Assembly (NCBI RefSeq): GCF_004402705.1
Contig: NZ_SOFM01000011.1
Coordinates: 29,210-93,209, forward strand
Length of the DNA: 64,000 nt
Direction: 5' to 3'
Source: Cryobacterium mannosilyticum
GTDB lineage: Bacteria > Actinomycetota > Actinomycetes > Actinomycetales > Microbacteriaceae
Part shown: positions 9,772 through 18,105 of the stretch, piece by piece
Numbering within the stretch: the first letter of the stretch is position 1
Layout of the letters: each line of letters opens with the position of its first letter
Notes under the pieces: generated by a model
The model's input: only the letters and a program-made list of their open reading frames with translations
Told to the model about the DNA's origin: nothing
Database searches by the model: none
Position numbers and translations under genes: made by a program

Positions 9772-12354
9772 CTAACTCTCTGGCACCGTGTCGAGCACGA
9801 TATCAGTGACAGCCAATTCGCTGCCATCGACAAAAACCAATTCCGAGATACGACCAACGGCCCGCAGATCATCGGAAGCCTGCGCGAGCAGGGCAACCTC
9901 AGCGGCCGTTCCGCTAATTACAGCAGATGCGACGGCAGATTTCTGGGATGCTTTCGCATCGGTCTTGGCGCGCCGGATGCCGGTGAGCGCCCGGCTGGCC
10001 AAATCGAGCAGGGCGACGTTGCCGGCACTGCCCGCGGCGAGCTCGGCCTGGCTCGGCCACGGCGCTCGGTGCACCGAGCCGTCGTTGGACCAGGACCAGG
10101 CTTCCTCCGTGGCGAACGGCACGAACGGCGCGAACAGGCGCAGCAGGGTGGCGAGGGCCGTGCGGAGCGCGGCGACGGCCGACGCCTGGCCGGCGCCGCT
10201 CTCGCCGTAGGCGCGTTCCTTGACCAGCTCGAGGTAGTCGTCGCAGAAGGTCCAGAAGAAACTCTCGGTGAGTTCGAGCGCGCGGGCGTGGTCGTAACCC
10301 TCGAACGCGGCCGTGGCCTGGCCGACGACCACGCTCAGCCGGGCGAGCATGCTCTGGTCGATCGGCTCGGTCACCGGGGCGTCCGCGGCGCCGTCGAAGC
10401 CGAGGATGAACTTCGACGCGTTCAGGATCTTGATCGCGAGGCGACGGCCGATCTTGATCTGGGTCGGGTTCTTCGGGTCGAACGCGGCATCCGTGCCCAG
10501 GCGCGACGACGCGGCCCAGTAGCGCACCGCGTCGGAGCCGTGCTGCTCGAGCATGTCGGCCGGGGTCACCACGTTGCCCTTGGACTTGGACATCTTCTTA
10601 CGGTCGGGGTCGACGATGAAGCCCGACAGCGCCGCGTGCTGCCACGGTGACACGCCGTGCTCGAGTTCGGCGCGGAGCAGGGTGGAGAACAGCCAGGTGC
10701 GGATGATGTCCTGACCCTGCGGGCGGAGCGAGTACGGGTAGACGAGATCGAACAGTTCGGGGTCGCGTTCCCAACCTCCGGCGAGCTGCGGGGTGAGCGA
10801 TGACGTGGCCCAGGTGTCCATCACGTCGACCTCGCCGACGAAACCGTTCGCGGCCCCGCGCTGGTCGGCGCTGTAGCCGGGGGCGGTGTCGGACGACGGG
10901 TCGACCGGGAGCAGGTCGCGGGTGGCCACGATCGGCTGGTCGAAGACCGGGTTGGCGTCGGCATCCAGCGGGTACCAGACAGGAAGGGGGACGCCGAAGA
11001 AGCGCTGGCGGGAGACGAGCCAGTCGCCGGTGAGGCCGTTGACCCAGTTCTCGTAGCGCACGCGCATGAATTCGGGGTGCCACTGCAGGTCGGCGCCGTG
11101 GGAGATGAGGCGGGAGCGCAGGGCCTCGTCGCGGGCACCGTTGCGGATGTACCACTGGCGGGTCGACACGATCTCGAGCGGCTTGTCGCCCTTCTCGAAG
11201 AATTTGACCGGGTGCACGATCGGTTTGGGCTCGCCGATCATGTCGCCGCTCGCGCGGAGCAGTTCCACGACGGCCTGCTTGGCGGAGAAGACCGTCTTGC
11301 CGGCCAGCTGGGCGTAGGCGGCACGGCCGGCCTCGCTCACGATGACGTCGGGGGCCTCGGCGATGATCCGGCCGTCGAAGCCCATGATCGCGCGGTTGGG
11401 CAGGTCGAGTTCGCGCCACCAGACCACGTCGGTCACGTCGCCGAAGGTGCAGATCATCGCGATTCCGCTGCCCTTGTCCTTCTGGGCGAGGTGGTGCGCC
11501 AGGATCGGCACCTCCACGTCGAAGAGCGGGGTGCGCACAACGGTGCCGAAGAGCGCCTTGTACCGTTCGTCGTCGGGGTGCGCGACGAGGGCCACGCAGG
11601 CGGGCAGCAGCTCGGGGCGGGTGGTTTCGATCTCGATGGTGCTCTCGTCGGGCTTCCGGAACGACACCCGGTGGTAGGCGGCGGGCATCTCCTTGTCTTC
11701 GAGCTCGGCCTGGGCCACGGCGGTGCGGAAGGTCACGTCCCAGAGGGTCGGCGCCATTGCCTGGTAGGCCTCGCCGCGCTCCACGTTGCCGAGGAACGCG
11801 AGCTGGGAGGTGATCAGCGAATCGTGGCCGATCGTGCGGTAGGTCTGGGTCCAGTCGACGCTCAGGCCGAGGGTGCGCCAGAGGGCCTCGAACTGCTTCT
11901 CGTCCTCGATGGTGAGGCGCTCGCACAGCTCGATGAAGTTGCGGCGGCTGATCGGGAGCTGGTCGGCGGCCTTGCTGCTCTTGCCGTCGCCGCCCTCGAA
12001 CGGCGGGGTGAAGTCGTCCGCGTAGGGGAGGGAGGGGTCGCAGCGCACGCCGTAGTAGTTCTGCACCCGGCGTTCGGTGGGCAGGCCGTTGTCGTCCCAG
12101 CCCATCGGGTAGAACACGTCGCGGCCGCGCATCCGCTGGAACCGGGCGATGACGTCGGTGTGGGTGTAGGAGAACACATGGCCGATGTGCAGCGAGCCGG
12201 AGGCGGTCGGCGGCGGGGTGTCGATGGAGAAGATGTTCGCGCGGCTGGCGGAGCCCCGGTCGAACCGGTAGGTGCCGGAGTCTTCCCAGTTGCCGCCCCA
12301 CTTGGTTTCGAGACCCTCGAGGGCCGGTTTGTCCGGAACGCTGGCGGCGGTCAT
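9772..12354 (-). CDS. valS: Valine--tRNA ligase
   Basis: 860-residue class Ia aminoacyl-tRNA synthetase that charges tRNA-Val and edits threonine. The HIGH motif is at 56-59 (ASGSLHIGHVF) and KMSKS at 587-591 (DRKKMSKSKGN). The editing and anticodon-binding regions are full length. The C terminus lacks the long coiled-coil tRNA arm of E. coli ValRS. The ATG at 12354 has GGAG five to six bases upstream; the in-frame ATG nine codons earlier has no ribosome-binding site. It heads a minus-strand run with the GNAT and the 88-residue protein. Confidence 0.97.
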   Translation of the reverse strand: MTAASVPDKPALEGLETKWGGNWEDSGTYRFDRGSASRANIFSIDTPPPTASGSLHIGHVFSYTHTDVIARFQRMRGRDVFYPMGWDDNGLPTERRVQNYYGVRCDPSLPYADDFTPPFEGGDGKSSKAADQLPISRRNFIELCERLTIEDEKQFEALWRTLGLSVDWTQTYRTIGHDSLITSQLAFLGNVERGEAYQAMAPTLWDVTFRTAVAQAELEDKEMPAAYHRVSFRKPDESTIEIETTRPELLPACVALVAHPDDERYKALFGTVVRTPLFDVEVPILAHHLAQKDKGSGIAMICTFGDVTDVVWWRELDLPNRAIMGFDGRIIAEAPDVIVSEAGRAAYAQLAGKTVFSAKQAVVELLRASGDMIGEPKPIVHPVKFFEKGDKPLEIVSTRQWYIRNGARDEALRSRLISHGADLQWHPEFMRVRYENWVNGLTGDWLVSRQRFFGVPLPVWYPLDADANPVFDQPIVATRDLLPVDPSSDTAPGYSADQRGAANGFVGEVDVMDTWATSSLTPQLAGGWERDPELFDLVYPYSLRPQGQDIIRTWLFSTLLRAELEHGVSPWQHAALSGFIVDPDRKKMSKSKGNVVTPADMLEQHGSDAVRYWAASSRLGTDAAFDPKNPTQIKIGRRLAIKILNASKFILGFDGAADAPVTEPIDQSMLARLSVVVGQATAAFEGYDHARALELTESFFWTFCDDYLELVKERAYGESGAGQASAVAALRTALATLLRLFAPFVPFATEEAWSWSNDGSVHRAPWPSQAELAAGSAGNVALLDLASRALTGIRRAKTDAKASQKSAVASAVISGTAAEVALLAQASDDLRAVGRISELVFVDGSELAVTDIVLDTVPES

Positions 12355-12390
12355 GTTTCTCCGTTTGTCTATGTGCGGCACCGAGTCGTT

Positions 12391-12426
12391 GGTGAGGTGC
12401 CTGAGTATTGGGCCTCACCCAATCTA
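12391..12426 (-). promoter_or_regulatory. Candidate valS promoter -10 and leader hairpin
   Basis: On the minus strand a -10-like TAGATT (12426-12421) is followed by a leader of about 60 nt. The leader begins with an inverted repeat of 7 bp (12413-12419 with 12391-12397). No -35 box and no T-box sequence are visible here, unlike in front of ileS. Confidence 0.35.
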
Positions 12427-12487
12427 CCGGATGCCCTGTTCCCCGCCGATTCCGGCGGTGCCCGAGTGTTCGAGTGCGGCCTCCGGC

Positions 12488-14197
12488 TCAGCCCAGGCGG
12501 GGGACCGCGGCGAGCAGGGACTGCGTGTACGGATGCCGCGGCGCCGTGAAAACCTGCGCCGTGTCCCCGGTCTCCACGATCGTGCCGTCCAGCATCACCG
12601 CGACCTGGTCGCTGGCGTGCCGGATCACCCCCAGGTCGTGGGAGATGAGGAGCAGGCTGAGGCCTCGCTCCCGCTGCAGTTCGTCGAGGAGATCGAGCAC
12701 CTGGGCCTGCACCGTCACGTCGAGGGATGACACCGGTTCGTCGCAGACCAGGATCTGCGGCTCCGAGGCCAGCGCCCGCGCGATGCCGACCCGCTGGCGC
12801 TGGCCGCCGGAGAGCGACAGCGGGCGCCTGCTCAGGAGCGTCGCCGGAAGCGACACCTGGTCGAGCAGCTCGAGCACCCTGGCCCGGTCGCGGGCGGCGT
12901 TCCCCGCCTGGCGGGCGGCGTGGCGCGCGCCCCGCACGGCGTCGCGCAGCACCGCGTCGACGCTCAGCCGAGGGTCGAAGGAGCTGAGGGCATCCTGGTA
13001 GATCGCGCCGAGCTCCGGGCGCAGGCGCCGGCGCTGCCGCTCGGTGACGGCGCTGAACGGGCGACCGAGCACCCGCACCTCACCCGCATCCGGTCGGCTG
13101 AGGGCCAGCAACAGACGCGCCGTCGTGGTCTTGCCCGAACCGGACTCGCCGACCAGACCGAGGGTGGTGCCGCGAAGGAGCCGGAGGGAGACCCCGTCCA
13201 CCGCCCGCTGCTCGCTGCCGTCCGGCCTCCGGAAGGTCTTGACGAGTCCGGACGCCTCCAGCACGAGCTCGGCCGGAGCCGGGGCCGACGCCGACGCCGA
13301 CGCCGGGGCAGAAGCCGGGGCATCCGCCCGGCCTTCTGGGGAGGACAGCCGGGTGCCGCGCGGCTTGTCGATCGGAATCGCGGCGATCATCCGCCGGGTC
13401 TGCTCATGCTTCGGCGAGGCGAGCAGCCTCGCGGCCGGCCCGCGTTCCACGATCCGACCGGCGCTCATCACCGCGATCCGGTCGGCGATCCGGCCCACCA
13501 CGGCGAGATCATGACTGATCAGCAGGATGGCCGTCCCATGCCGTTTGAGGCTCTCCAGCAGGTCGAGGATCTGCGCCTGCACCGTCACGTCGAGTGCCGT
13601 GGTCGGTTCGTCGATCAGCAGCAGGGGCGGGTCGAGGGCGATCGCGGAGGCGATCAGCGCGCGCTGCCGCTGCCCGCCGGACAACTCGCCCGAACGCTGC
13701 CTCACCCGGGTGCGGCCGTCGGGCAGCCCCACCCGCTCGAGCACCTCCTGCACCCTGGTCCGCCGCGCCGCGCGATCGAGGGTGGTGTGCAGCCGGAGCG
13801 AATCGGCGATCTCGCGGCCGATCGGTCGCAACGGGTCGAGGGAGACGAGTGCGTCCTGCAGCACCAGGCCGACGTCCCGGCCGCGCCGCCGCCGCCACTG
13901 CGCGTCGGAGAGGCCGAGCACGTCGCTCCCGTTGATCTCCAGTTCGGCGGCCTGCAGCCAGGCGTCGTCGCCGGCCAGGCCGATCAGGCTCCGGGCGGTG
14001 ACGCTCTTGCCGGAGCCGGACTCGCCGACCAGCGCCAGGCATTCGCCGGGGGCGATGTCGAAGGAGACCCCGGCGACGACCGGATCGGTCCCCGGCTGCC
14101 CGCCGAACCCCACCGCGAGGTCCCGCACGCGGAGCATCGAGACGAGCGGCGGGGTCACCGCGGCACGGCGGGCGGCGGGACCGGTTCCCTGGCTCAT
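12488..14197 (-). CDS. Fused ABC transporter ATPase (DppD-DppF type, two ATPase domains)
   Basis: 569-residue protein containing two complete ABC ATPase domains that power a peptide/nickel-type importer. Domain 1: Walker A GESGSGKS (about 58-65), signature LSGGQRQR, Walker B LLLIDEP. Domain 2: Walker A GESGSGKT (about 350-357), signature LSGGQRQR, Walker B ILVCDEP. The linker is a low-complexity Ala/Ser/Pro stretch. In E. coli these two ATPases are separate proteins. The ATG at 14197 overlaps the permease stop by 4 nt, so it is translationally coupled. It is the last gene of the four-gene transporter operon. Confidence 0.95.
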   Translation of the reverse strand: MSQGTGPAARRAAVTPPLVSMLRVRDLAVGFGGQPGTDPVVAGVSFDIAPGECLALVGESGSGKSVTARSLIGLAGDDAWLQAAELEINGSDVLGLSDAQWRRRRGRDVGLVLQDALVSLDPLRPIGREIADSLRLHTTLDRAARRTRVQEVLERVGLPDGRTRVRQRSGELSGGQRQRALIASAIALDPPLLLIDEPTTALDVTVQAQILDLLESLKRHGTAILLISHDLAVVGRIADRIAVMSAGRIVERGPAARLLASPKHEQTRRMIAAIPIDKPRGTRLSSPEGRADAPASAPASASASAPAPAELVLEASGLVKTFRRPDGSEQRAVDGVSLRLLRGTTLGLVGESGSGKTTTARLLLALSRPDAGEVRVLGRPFSAVTERQRRRLRPELGAIYQDALSSFDPRLSVDAVLRDAVRGARHAARQAGNAARDRARVLELLDQVSLPATLLSRRPLSLSGGQRQRVGIARALASEPQILVCDEPVSSLDVTVQAQVLDLLDELQRERGLSLLLISHDLGVIRHASDQVAVMLDGTIVETGDTAQVFTAPRHPYTQSLLAAVPRLG

Positions 14198-15057
14198 GCG
14201 TGCCTCAATCGTCGTTCGAGGGCGCGCCCCAGGCTCGTCGCGGTGACCGCGGTGAGCACGATGAACAGCCCGGGGAAGAAGGCCATCCACCAGGCCGACG
14301 TGATGTAGGTGCGCCCGGCCGAGAGCATGGCACCCCATTCGGCGGCCGGTGGGGCTGCGCCGAGCCCGAGGTAGCTCAGGGCCGACGCCCAGACCACGGC
14401 CTGCCCGATGCCGAGGGTGCCCAGCACGAACAGCGGCGCCAGGGTGTTCGGCAGGATGTGCCGCACCAGGATCTGCCGGCGGCCGCGGCCGAGCACGGTG
14501 GCCGCCTCCACGAACGCCGAGGACCGCACCGAGATGAGCTGGCCCCGGATGATGCGGGCATAGCCGGGCGCCGTCGCCAGCCCCACCGCCACGGTCGCCG
14601 TCTGTGTTCCGGGCCCGAAGACCAGGATAACGAGCAGTGCCAGCAGCAGTCCGGGGAACGCGAACAGCACCTCGAGGAACCGATTGACGGTGAAATCGAC
14701 GACCCGGCCGAGCATCCCGGCCATGGTTCCGAGCACTATCCCCAGGCCGAGCCCGATCGCCGTGGCCAGGATGCCGATGACCAGGGAGCCTCCGGTGCCG
14801 TGGCTGACCCGGGTAAAGATGTCCCGGCCGGACTCGTCGGTGCCGAACCAGTGCGCGAGATTCGGCGGCTGGAAGGCCGACAACGGGTCGATGGCGAGCG
14901 GGTCTCCCGGTGCGAGAATGGAGGGCGCGACCGCGGCCACGACGAGGAACAACGCGAACGCCGCGGCGAGGGCCTCGGCCACGCCGATCCGGCGGCGGCG
15001 CGGCTCCCGGGCGCGCGCCTGGCGGCCGAGGTCGGCCTGGATCTCGAGGTCGCTCAT
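14194..15057 (-). CDS. ABC transporter permease, DppC type
   Basis: 287-residue inner-membrane permease of the oligopeptide/dipeptide/nickel family. An N-terminal transmembrane segment (ALAAAFALFLVVAAVAPSI) is followed by the conserved HWFGTDESGRDIFTRV motif of DppC/OppC and the EAA loop VEAATVLGRGRRQILVRHILPN that docks onto the ATPase. ATG 15057 overlaps the stop of the upstream permease by 4 nt, and its own stop overlaps the ATPase start by 4 nt. Confidence 0.95.
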   Translation of the reverse strand: MSDLEIQADLGRQARAREPRRRRIGVAEALAAAFALFLVVAAVAPSILAPGDPLAIDPLSAFQPPNLAHWFGTDESGRDIFTRVSHGTGGSLVIGILATAIGLGLGIVLGTMAGMLGRVVDFTVNRFLEVLFAFPGLLLALLVILVFGPGTQTATVAVGLATAPGYARIIRGQLISVRSSAFVEAATVLGRGRRQILVRHILPNTLAPLFVLGTLGIGQAVVWASALSYLGLGAAPPAAEWGAMLSAGRTYITSAWWMAFFPGLFIVLTAVTATSLGRALERRLRHA

Positions 15058-16076
15058 CGCCGGCGCAATCGCGGGTCGGCGATCCACTGGGCCAGGTCGG
15101 TGAGGACGGTCATCAGGATGTACCCGACGGCGACGATCATCACCACCCCGATCACGACGGGCACGTCGCGCACGGTGACCGCGTTGAGCATCGTGCGGCC
15201 GAGGCCGGGCCGGGCGAAGATGGTCTCCACCACGACTGCGCCGCTGATCAGGGAGCCGAAGGCCCAGCCGGAGAGGCTGATCGCCGGCAGCGACGCGTGC
15301 CGGAGGGCATGGATCCAGCGCACGCCGCGATCGCCCTCGCCTCGGGCTCTCGCCGAGAGCACGAACGGCGACTCGAGCGCGGTGAGCAGGGACTCGCGCA
15401 TGATCTGGCCGAGGAACCCGGCCAGGGGGACGGCGAGGGTGAGCACGGGCAGCACGAGGCCGGCCGGGCCCGGGGTGCTGATCGGCGGCAACCACCCCAG
15501 CCAGACGCTGAACAGCACGATCAGCGCGGTAGCCAGCCAGAAGTGGGGCAGCGCCGCCGCGACGATCTCCAGTCCGGAGCCGAGGTACCAGGCGAAGCGC
15601 CCGCCGCGGGTCGACCAGGTGGCGAGCACGAGCGCGAACAGCCAGGCGACGACGAGCGCGAGTGCCGCCAGCAGCAGGGTCCCGCCGAGCTGGCCGACCA
15701 GGAGCGGGGCGACATCCTGCCTGAGCGCGTAGGACCGGCCGAGGTCGCCGGTTGCCAGCCGGCCCAACTGGGCCAGGTACTGAACGACGACGGGCTGGTC
15801 GAGACCGTACCGGGCCCGTACCGCGGCCAGTGCCTCCGGCGACGTCTGCGAGCCCGGACCGCCGAGGATGGCCTCGGCCGGGTCGCCGGGGATCAGCCTG
15901 ATCGCGAAGAAGGTGATCGTGGCCACCGCCCAGAGCACGAACACCGCCCCGGCCAGGCGGGCGGCGAGCAGCCCGGGCAGCGTCCGGCGGAGAGCGCGCC
16001 GTGGGCGTGCCCGAACCGGCCGGGCGGAGCGGGGTGCTCCATCCGGCCTCAGCGAACCCGCCGCCGCGTCGGTCAC
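15054..16076 (-). CDS. ABC transporter permease, DppB type
   Basis: 340-residue partner permease. It has the DppB/OppB N-terminal signature: a first membrane segment, then FFAIRLIPGDPAEAILGG, YGLDQPVVVQYLAQL and GDLGRSYALRQDV. The EAA loop is about SARARGEGDRGVRWIHALRHA. The start is a GTG at 16076, overlapping the binding-protein stop by 4 nt. The N terminus carries an Arg/Pro-rich cytoplasmic extension of about 35 residues before the first membrane segment. Confidence 0.94.
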   Translation of the reverse strand: MTDAAAGSLRPDGAPRSARPVRARPRRALRRTLPGLLAARLAGAVFVLWAVATITFFAIRLIPGDPAEAILGGPGSQTSPEALAAVRARYGLDQPVVVQYLAQLGRLATGDLGRSYALRQDVAPLLVGQLGGTLLLAALALVVAWLFALVLATWSTRGGRFAWYLGSGLEIVAAALPHFWLATALIVLFSVWLGWLPPISTPGPAGLVLPVLTLAVPLAGFLGQIMRESLLTALESPFVLSARARGEGDRGVRWIHALRHASLPAISLSGWAFGSLISGAVVVETIFARPGLGRTMLNAVTVRDVPVVIGVVMIVAVGYILMTVLTDLAQWIADPRLRRR

Positions 16077-17725
16077 TCGGCGGGGAGCCAGGCGTCGTAG
16101 AACGTGGGAGTGGACACGGTCGGCATCGCGCGGGCCCCGGAGACGCGGGAGCTCAGCAGGTAGTGGTTCTGCTGGTCGTAGAGCGGCAGGAGGTAGAAAC
16201 CCTCCAGGACCTTATTCTGCACGTCCGTGTAGAGGGCGGCGCGCTTGCCGGCATCCGTCACGGTGGCGGCCTCGGCGAGCAGCGCGTCGACCGCGGGGTC
16301 GTTCACCTGCGCGTGGTTGGCGAAGTAACCGCTGGGGGCAGGGACGATGCCGGCGGAGTCGAAGAGGATGCGCAGCACGTCAGGGCCGACCTTGGTGTAC
16401 GGGGCGCTGACGGCGTCGTAGCCGTTCTCGCCGAGAGCCGTGTACCAGCTGGAGAGGTCCATCGGGGTGAGCACCACGTCGAAGCCGGTCTTCTTCGCGG
16501 TCGCCTGGAGCTGCTCGAACAGCGACTGCTCGGCGGGGATGGACTGGTTCGTGCTCACCGGGAACTGCACGGTCAGGCGCGCGCCGTCCTTCACCCGGTA
16601 GCCGGCCGAGTCGCGGGCCGTCCAGCCGGCCGAGTCGAGCAGCTTGTCGGCTGCTCTGGCGTCGTAGCCGAACAGGTCAGGCCGCTGCACGGCGGTGGCC
16701 TCCACGCTGGAGAGCGCGGAGTACGACCGCGTGGCGGTGCCCTGGAAGAGGCTGCTGACGGCATCGTCCACGTTGGCCGAGCGGATGAAGGCCTCCCGCA
16801 CGAGGGGGTCGTTGAACGGCGGCCGGGACGAGTTCAGTTCGATCCGGTTCGAGGCTCCGGGCCGGGGCGCGTCGAGGTGGGTGATCGTGTCACCCTTCTC
16901 CGCCTGGACGATCGTGTCGGGCTGGGCGTTGTCGATCACGTCGACGTCACCGGCCTGCAGGGCCGCGAAGCGCGACGCCGAGTCGGGGATGAACCGCCAG
17001 ATGATTTTGGCCAGGTACGCCGGGCCGGTGTGGTCCGCGTCGGCGGGCGGCGACGTGTAGCCGGCGTTGCGCACGAGCACGACCGAGTCCTGCTTCTCCC
17101 AGCTCTCCACCTGGAACGGGCCGGTGCCGACCGGGGCGGCGCAGTTCTCGTCCACGCCCCGGGCCAGGCCCGTCGGGGACTCGATCGCCAGCCACGGCTG
17201 GGTCAGCGATTCGAGGAGGGCGCCGTCCGGTTGGCTCAGGACGAATCTCACCACGTTCGCCGAGACGGCCTCGGTGCTCGCAACCTTCGCCAACGCCAGG
17301 TAGCCGGTCGAGGAGCCGGTCTTCGGGTCCCGCAGGTGCGCCACGTTTGCCTGCACGGCGGCCGCGTCGAGCGGGGTCCCATCCGTGAACGTCACGCCGT
17401 CCTTGAGGGTGAACTCCCAGGCGAGCCCGTCGGGGCTCTCCGTCCAGGACTTCGCCAGCCACGGGATGATCTGGCCGTTGGAGTCCCGGGAGACCAGCGA
17501 CTCCAGGTACTGCGTGCTGACCAGGGCCTGCGGGTAATTGCCGCCGACGTGCGGGTCCAGGCAGGTCGGTTCGGCGTCTCCCGACGCGTAACTGAGCGTG
17601 CCGCCCTTCACCGGGGTGCCGCCGGCGTCGGTGCCGGGGGAGGCCGTGCACGAGGTGAGGAGGAGGGCGGCGGCCAGGACGGCCCCGATGACGGCCGGAC
17701 GATGTGAATGGACCGAGGAATGCAT
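16073..17725 (-). CDS. ABC transporter substrate-binding lipoprotein, family 5 (peptide/nickel)
   Basis: 550-residue solute-binding protein of the SBP_bac_5 group, the extracytoplasmic receptor of this importer. A lipoprotein signal peptide is clear: basic start, hydrophobic VIGAVLAAALLL, lipobox LTSC, so it should be anchored to the membrane. Family features include CLDPHVGGNYPQALVSTQYLESLV and LKDGVTFTDGTPLDAAAV. ATG 17725 has a weak GGAAAGAGA site upstream; the longer open frame (to 17839) precedes the signal peptide and is unlikely to be translated. It is first in the operon and divergent from ileS. Whether the cargo is a peptide, a metal chelate or another molecule cannot be told. Confidence 0.94.
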   Translation of the reverse strand: MHSSVHSHRPAVIGAVLAAALLLTSCTASPGTDAGGTPVKGGTLSYASGDAEPTCLDPHVGGNYPQALVSTQYLESLVSRDSNGQIIPWLAKSWTESPDGLAWEFTLKDGVTFTDGTPLDAAAVQANVAHLRDPKTGSSTGYLALAKVASTEAVSANVVRFVLSQPDGALLESLTQPWLAIESPTGLARGVDENCAAPVGTGPFQVESWEKQDSVVLVRNAGYTSPPADADHTGPAYLAKIIWRFIPDSASRFAALQAGDVDVIDNAQPDTIVQAEKGDTITHLDAPRPGASNRIELNSSRPPFNDPLVREAFIRSANVDDAVSSLFQGTATRSYSALSSVEATAVQRPDLFGYDARAADKLLDSAGWTARDSAGYRVKDGARLTVQFPVSTNQSIPAEQSLFEQLQATAKKTGFDVVLTPMDLSSWYTALGENGYDAVSAPYTKVGPDVLRILFDSAGIVPAPSGYFANHAQVNDPAVDALLAEAATVTDAGKRAALYTDVQNKVLEGFYLLPLYDQQNHYLLSSRVSGARAMPTVSTPTFYDAWLPAE

Positions 17726-17833
17726 GCGGTGATCTCTTTCCACGGCAGGGAACGGCCGAGTGTGCTGGTCGGGGAGCGGACCCGTGGTGGGCCGCCAGTG
17801 TCTCATCGTAAAACATCCGGTGGCGGCCGGGAA

Positions 17834-17863
17834 TTCCACCCGGCGGATGCGGCAGGCTAGAAT
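17834..17863 (+). promoter_or_regulatory. Candidate ileS promoter
   Basis: -10 TAGAAT (17858-17863) with a poor -35 TTCCAC (17834-17839, 18-nt spacer). A start near 17870 would place the transcription start just before the T-box stem I. Confidence 0.5.
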
Positions 17864-17869
17864 TACGTA

Positions 17870-18105
17870 CGCATGACTATGATCCGGCCATCACCGGTGA
17901 GTCTTCGGAAGAACGGCCCTCCGGGGCCTGGTAGAACCGAACGGGTCGGGCCCGTCACAGCCTCTGAACAAGCGGTCGCCCGCTCACCCGGGCGGCAAGC
18001 GAGGTGGTACCGCGGCGGATCCCTTTCGGAGTCGGCGTCCTCGTGGAACAGGGCAGGCCTGCCTCACGCAGGAGGCAGAAACTGCCCGACTCGTCCAGGA
18101 GAAGC
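17870..18105 (+). promoter_or_regulatory. T-box riboswitch (Ile), actinobacterial translational type
   Basis: Leader of ileS that senses uncharged tRNA-Ile. The T-box core AAGCGAGGTGGTACCGCGG lies at 17997-18015; its TGGT (18005-18008) can pair with the ACCA end of tRNA-Ile. An ultrashort stem I, CCGG...CCGG (17884-17887 with 17894-17897), carries the isoleucine specifier ATC (17890-17892), followed by A. The TAGAACCGAACGGGT segment (17931-17945) resembles a conserved element of actinobacterial ileS T-boxes. Downstream, GAGTCGG (about 18030-18036) can pair with CCGACTC (about 18087-18093) next to the ribosome-binding site AGGAG (18097-18101). There is no T-tract terminator, so control should be translational (sequestration of the site). 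Confidence 0.9.

Noticed and set aside
12355..12487. T-box before valS
   Set aside because: No GGTGG-ACC core or specifier hairpin; only a short 7-bp hairpin is present.
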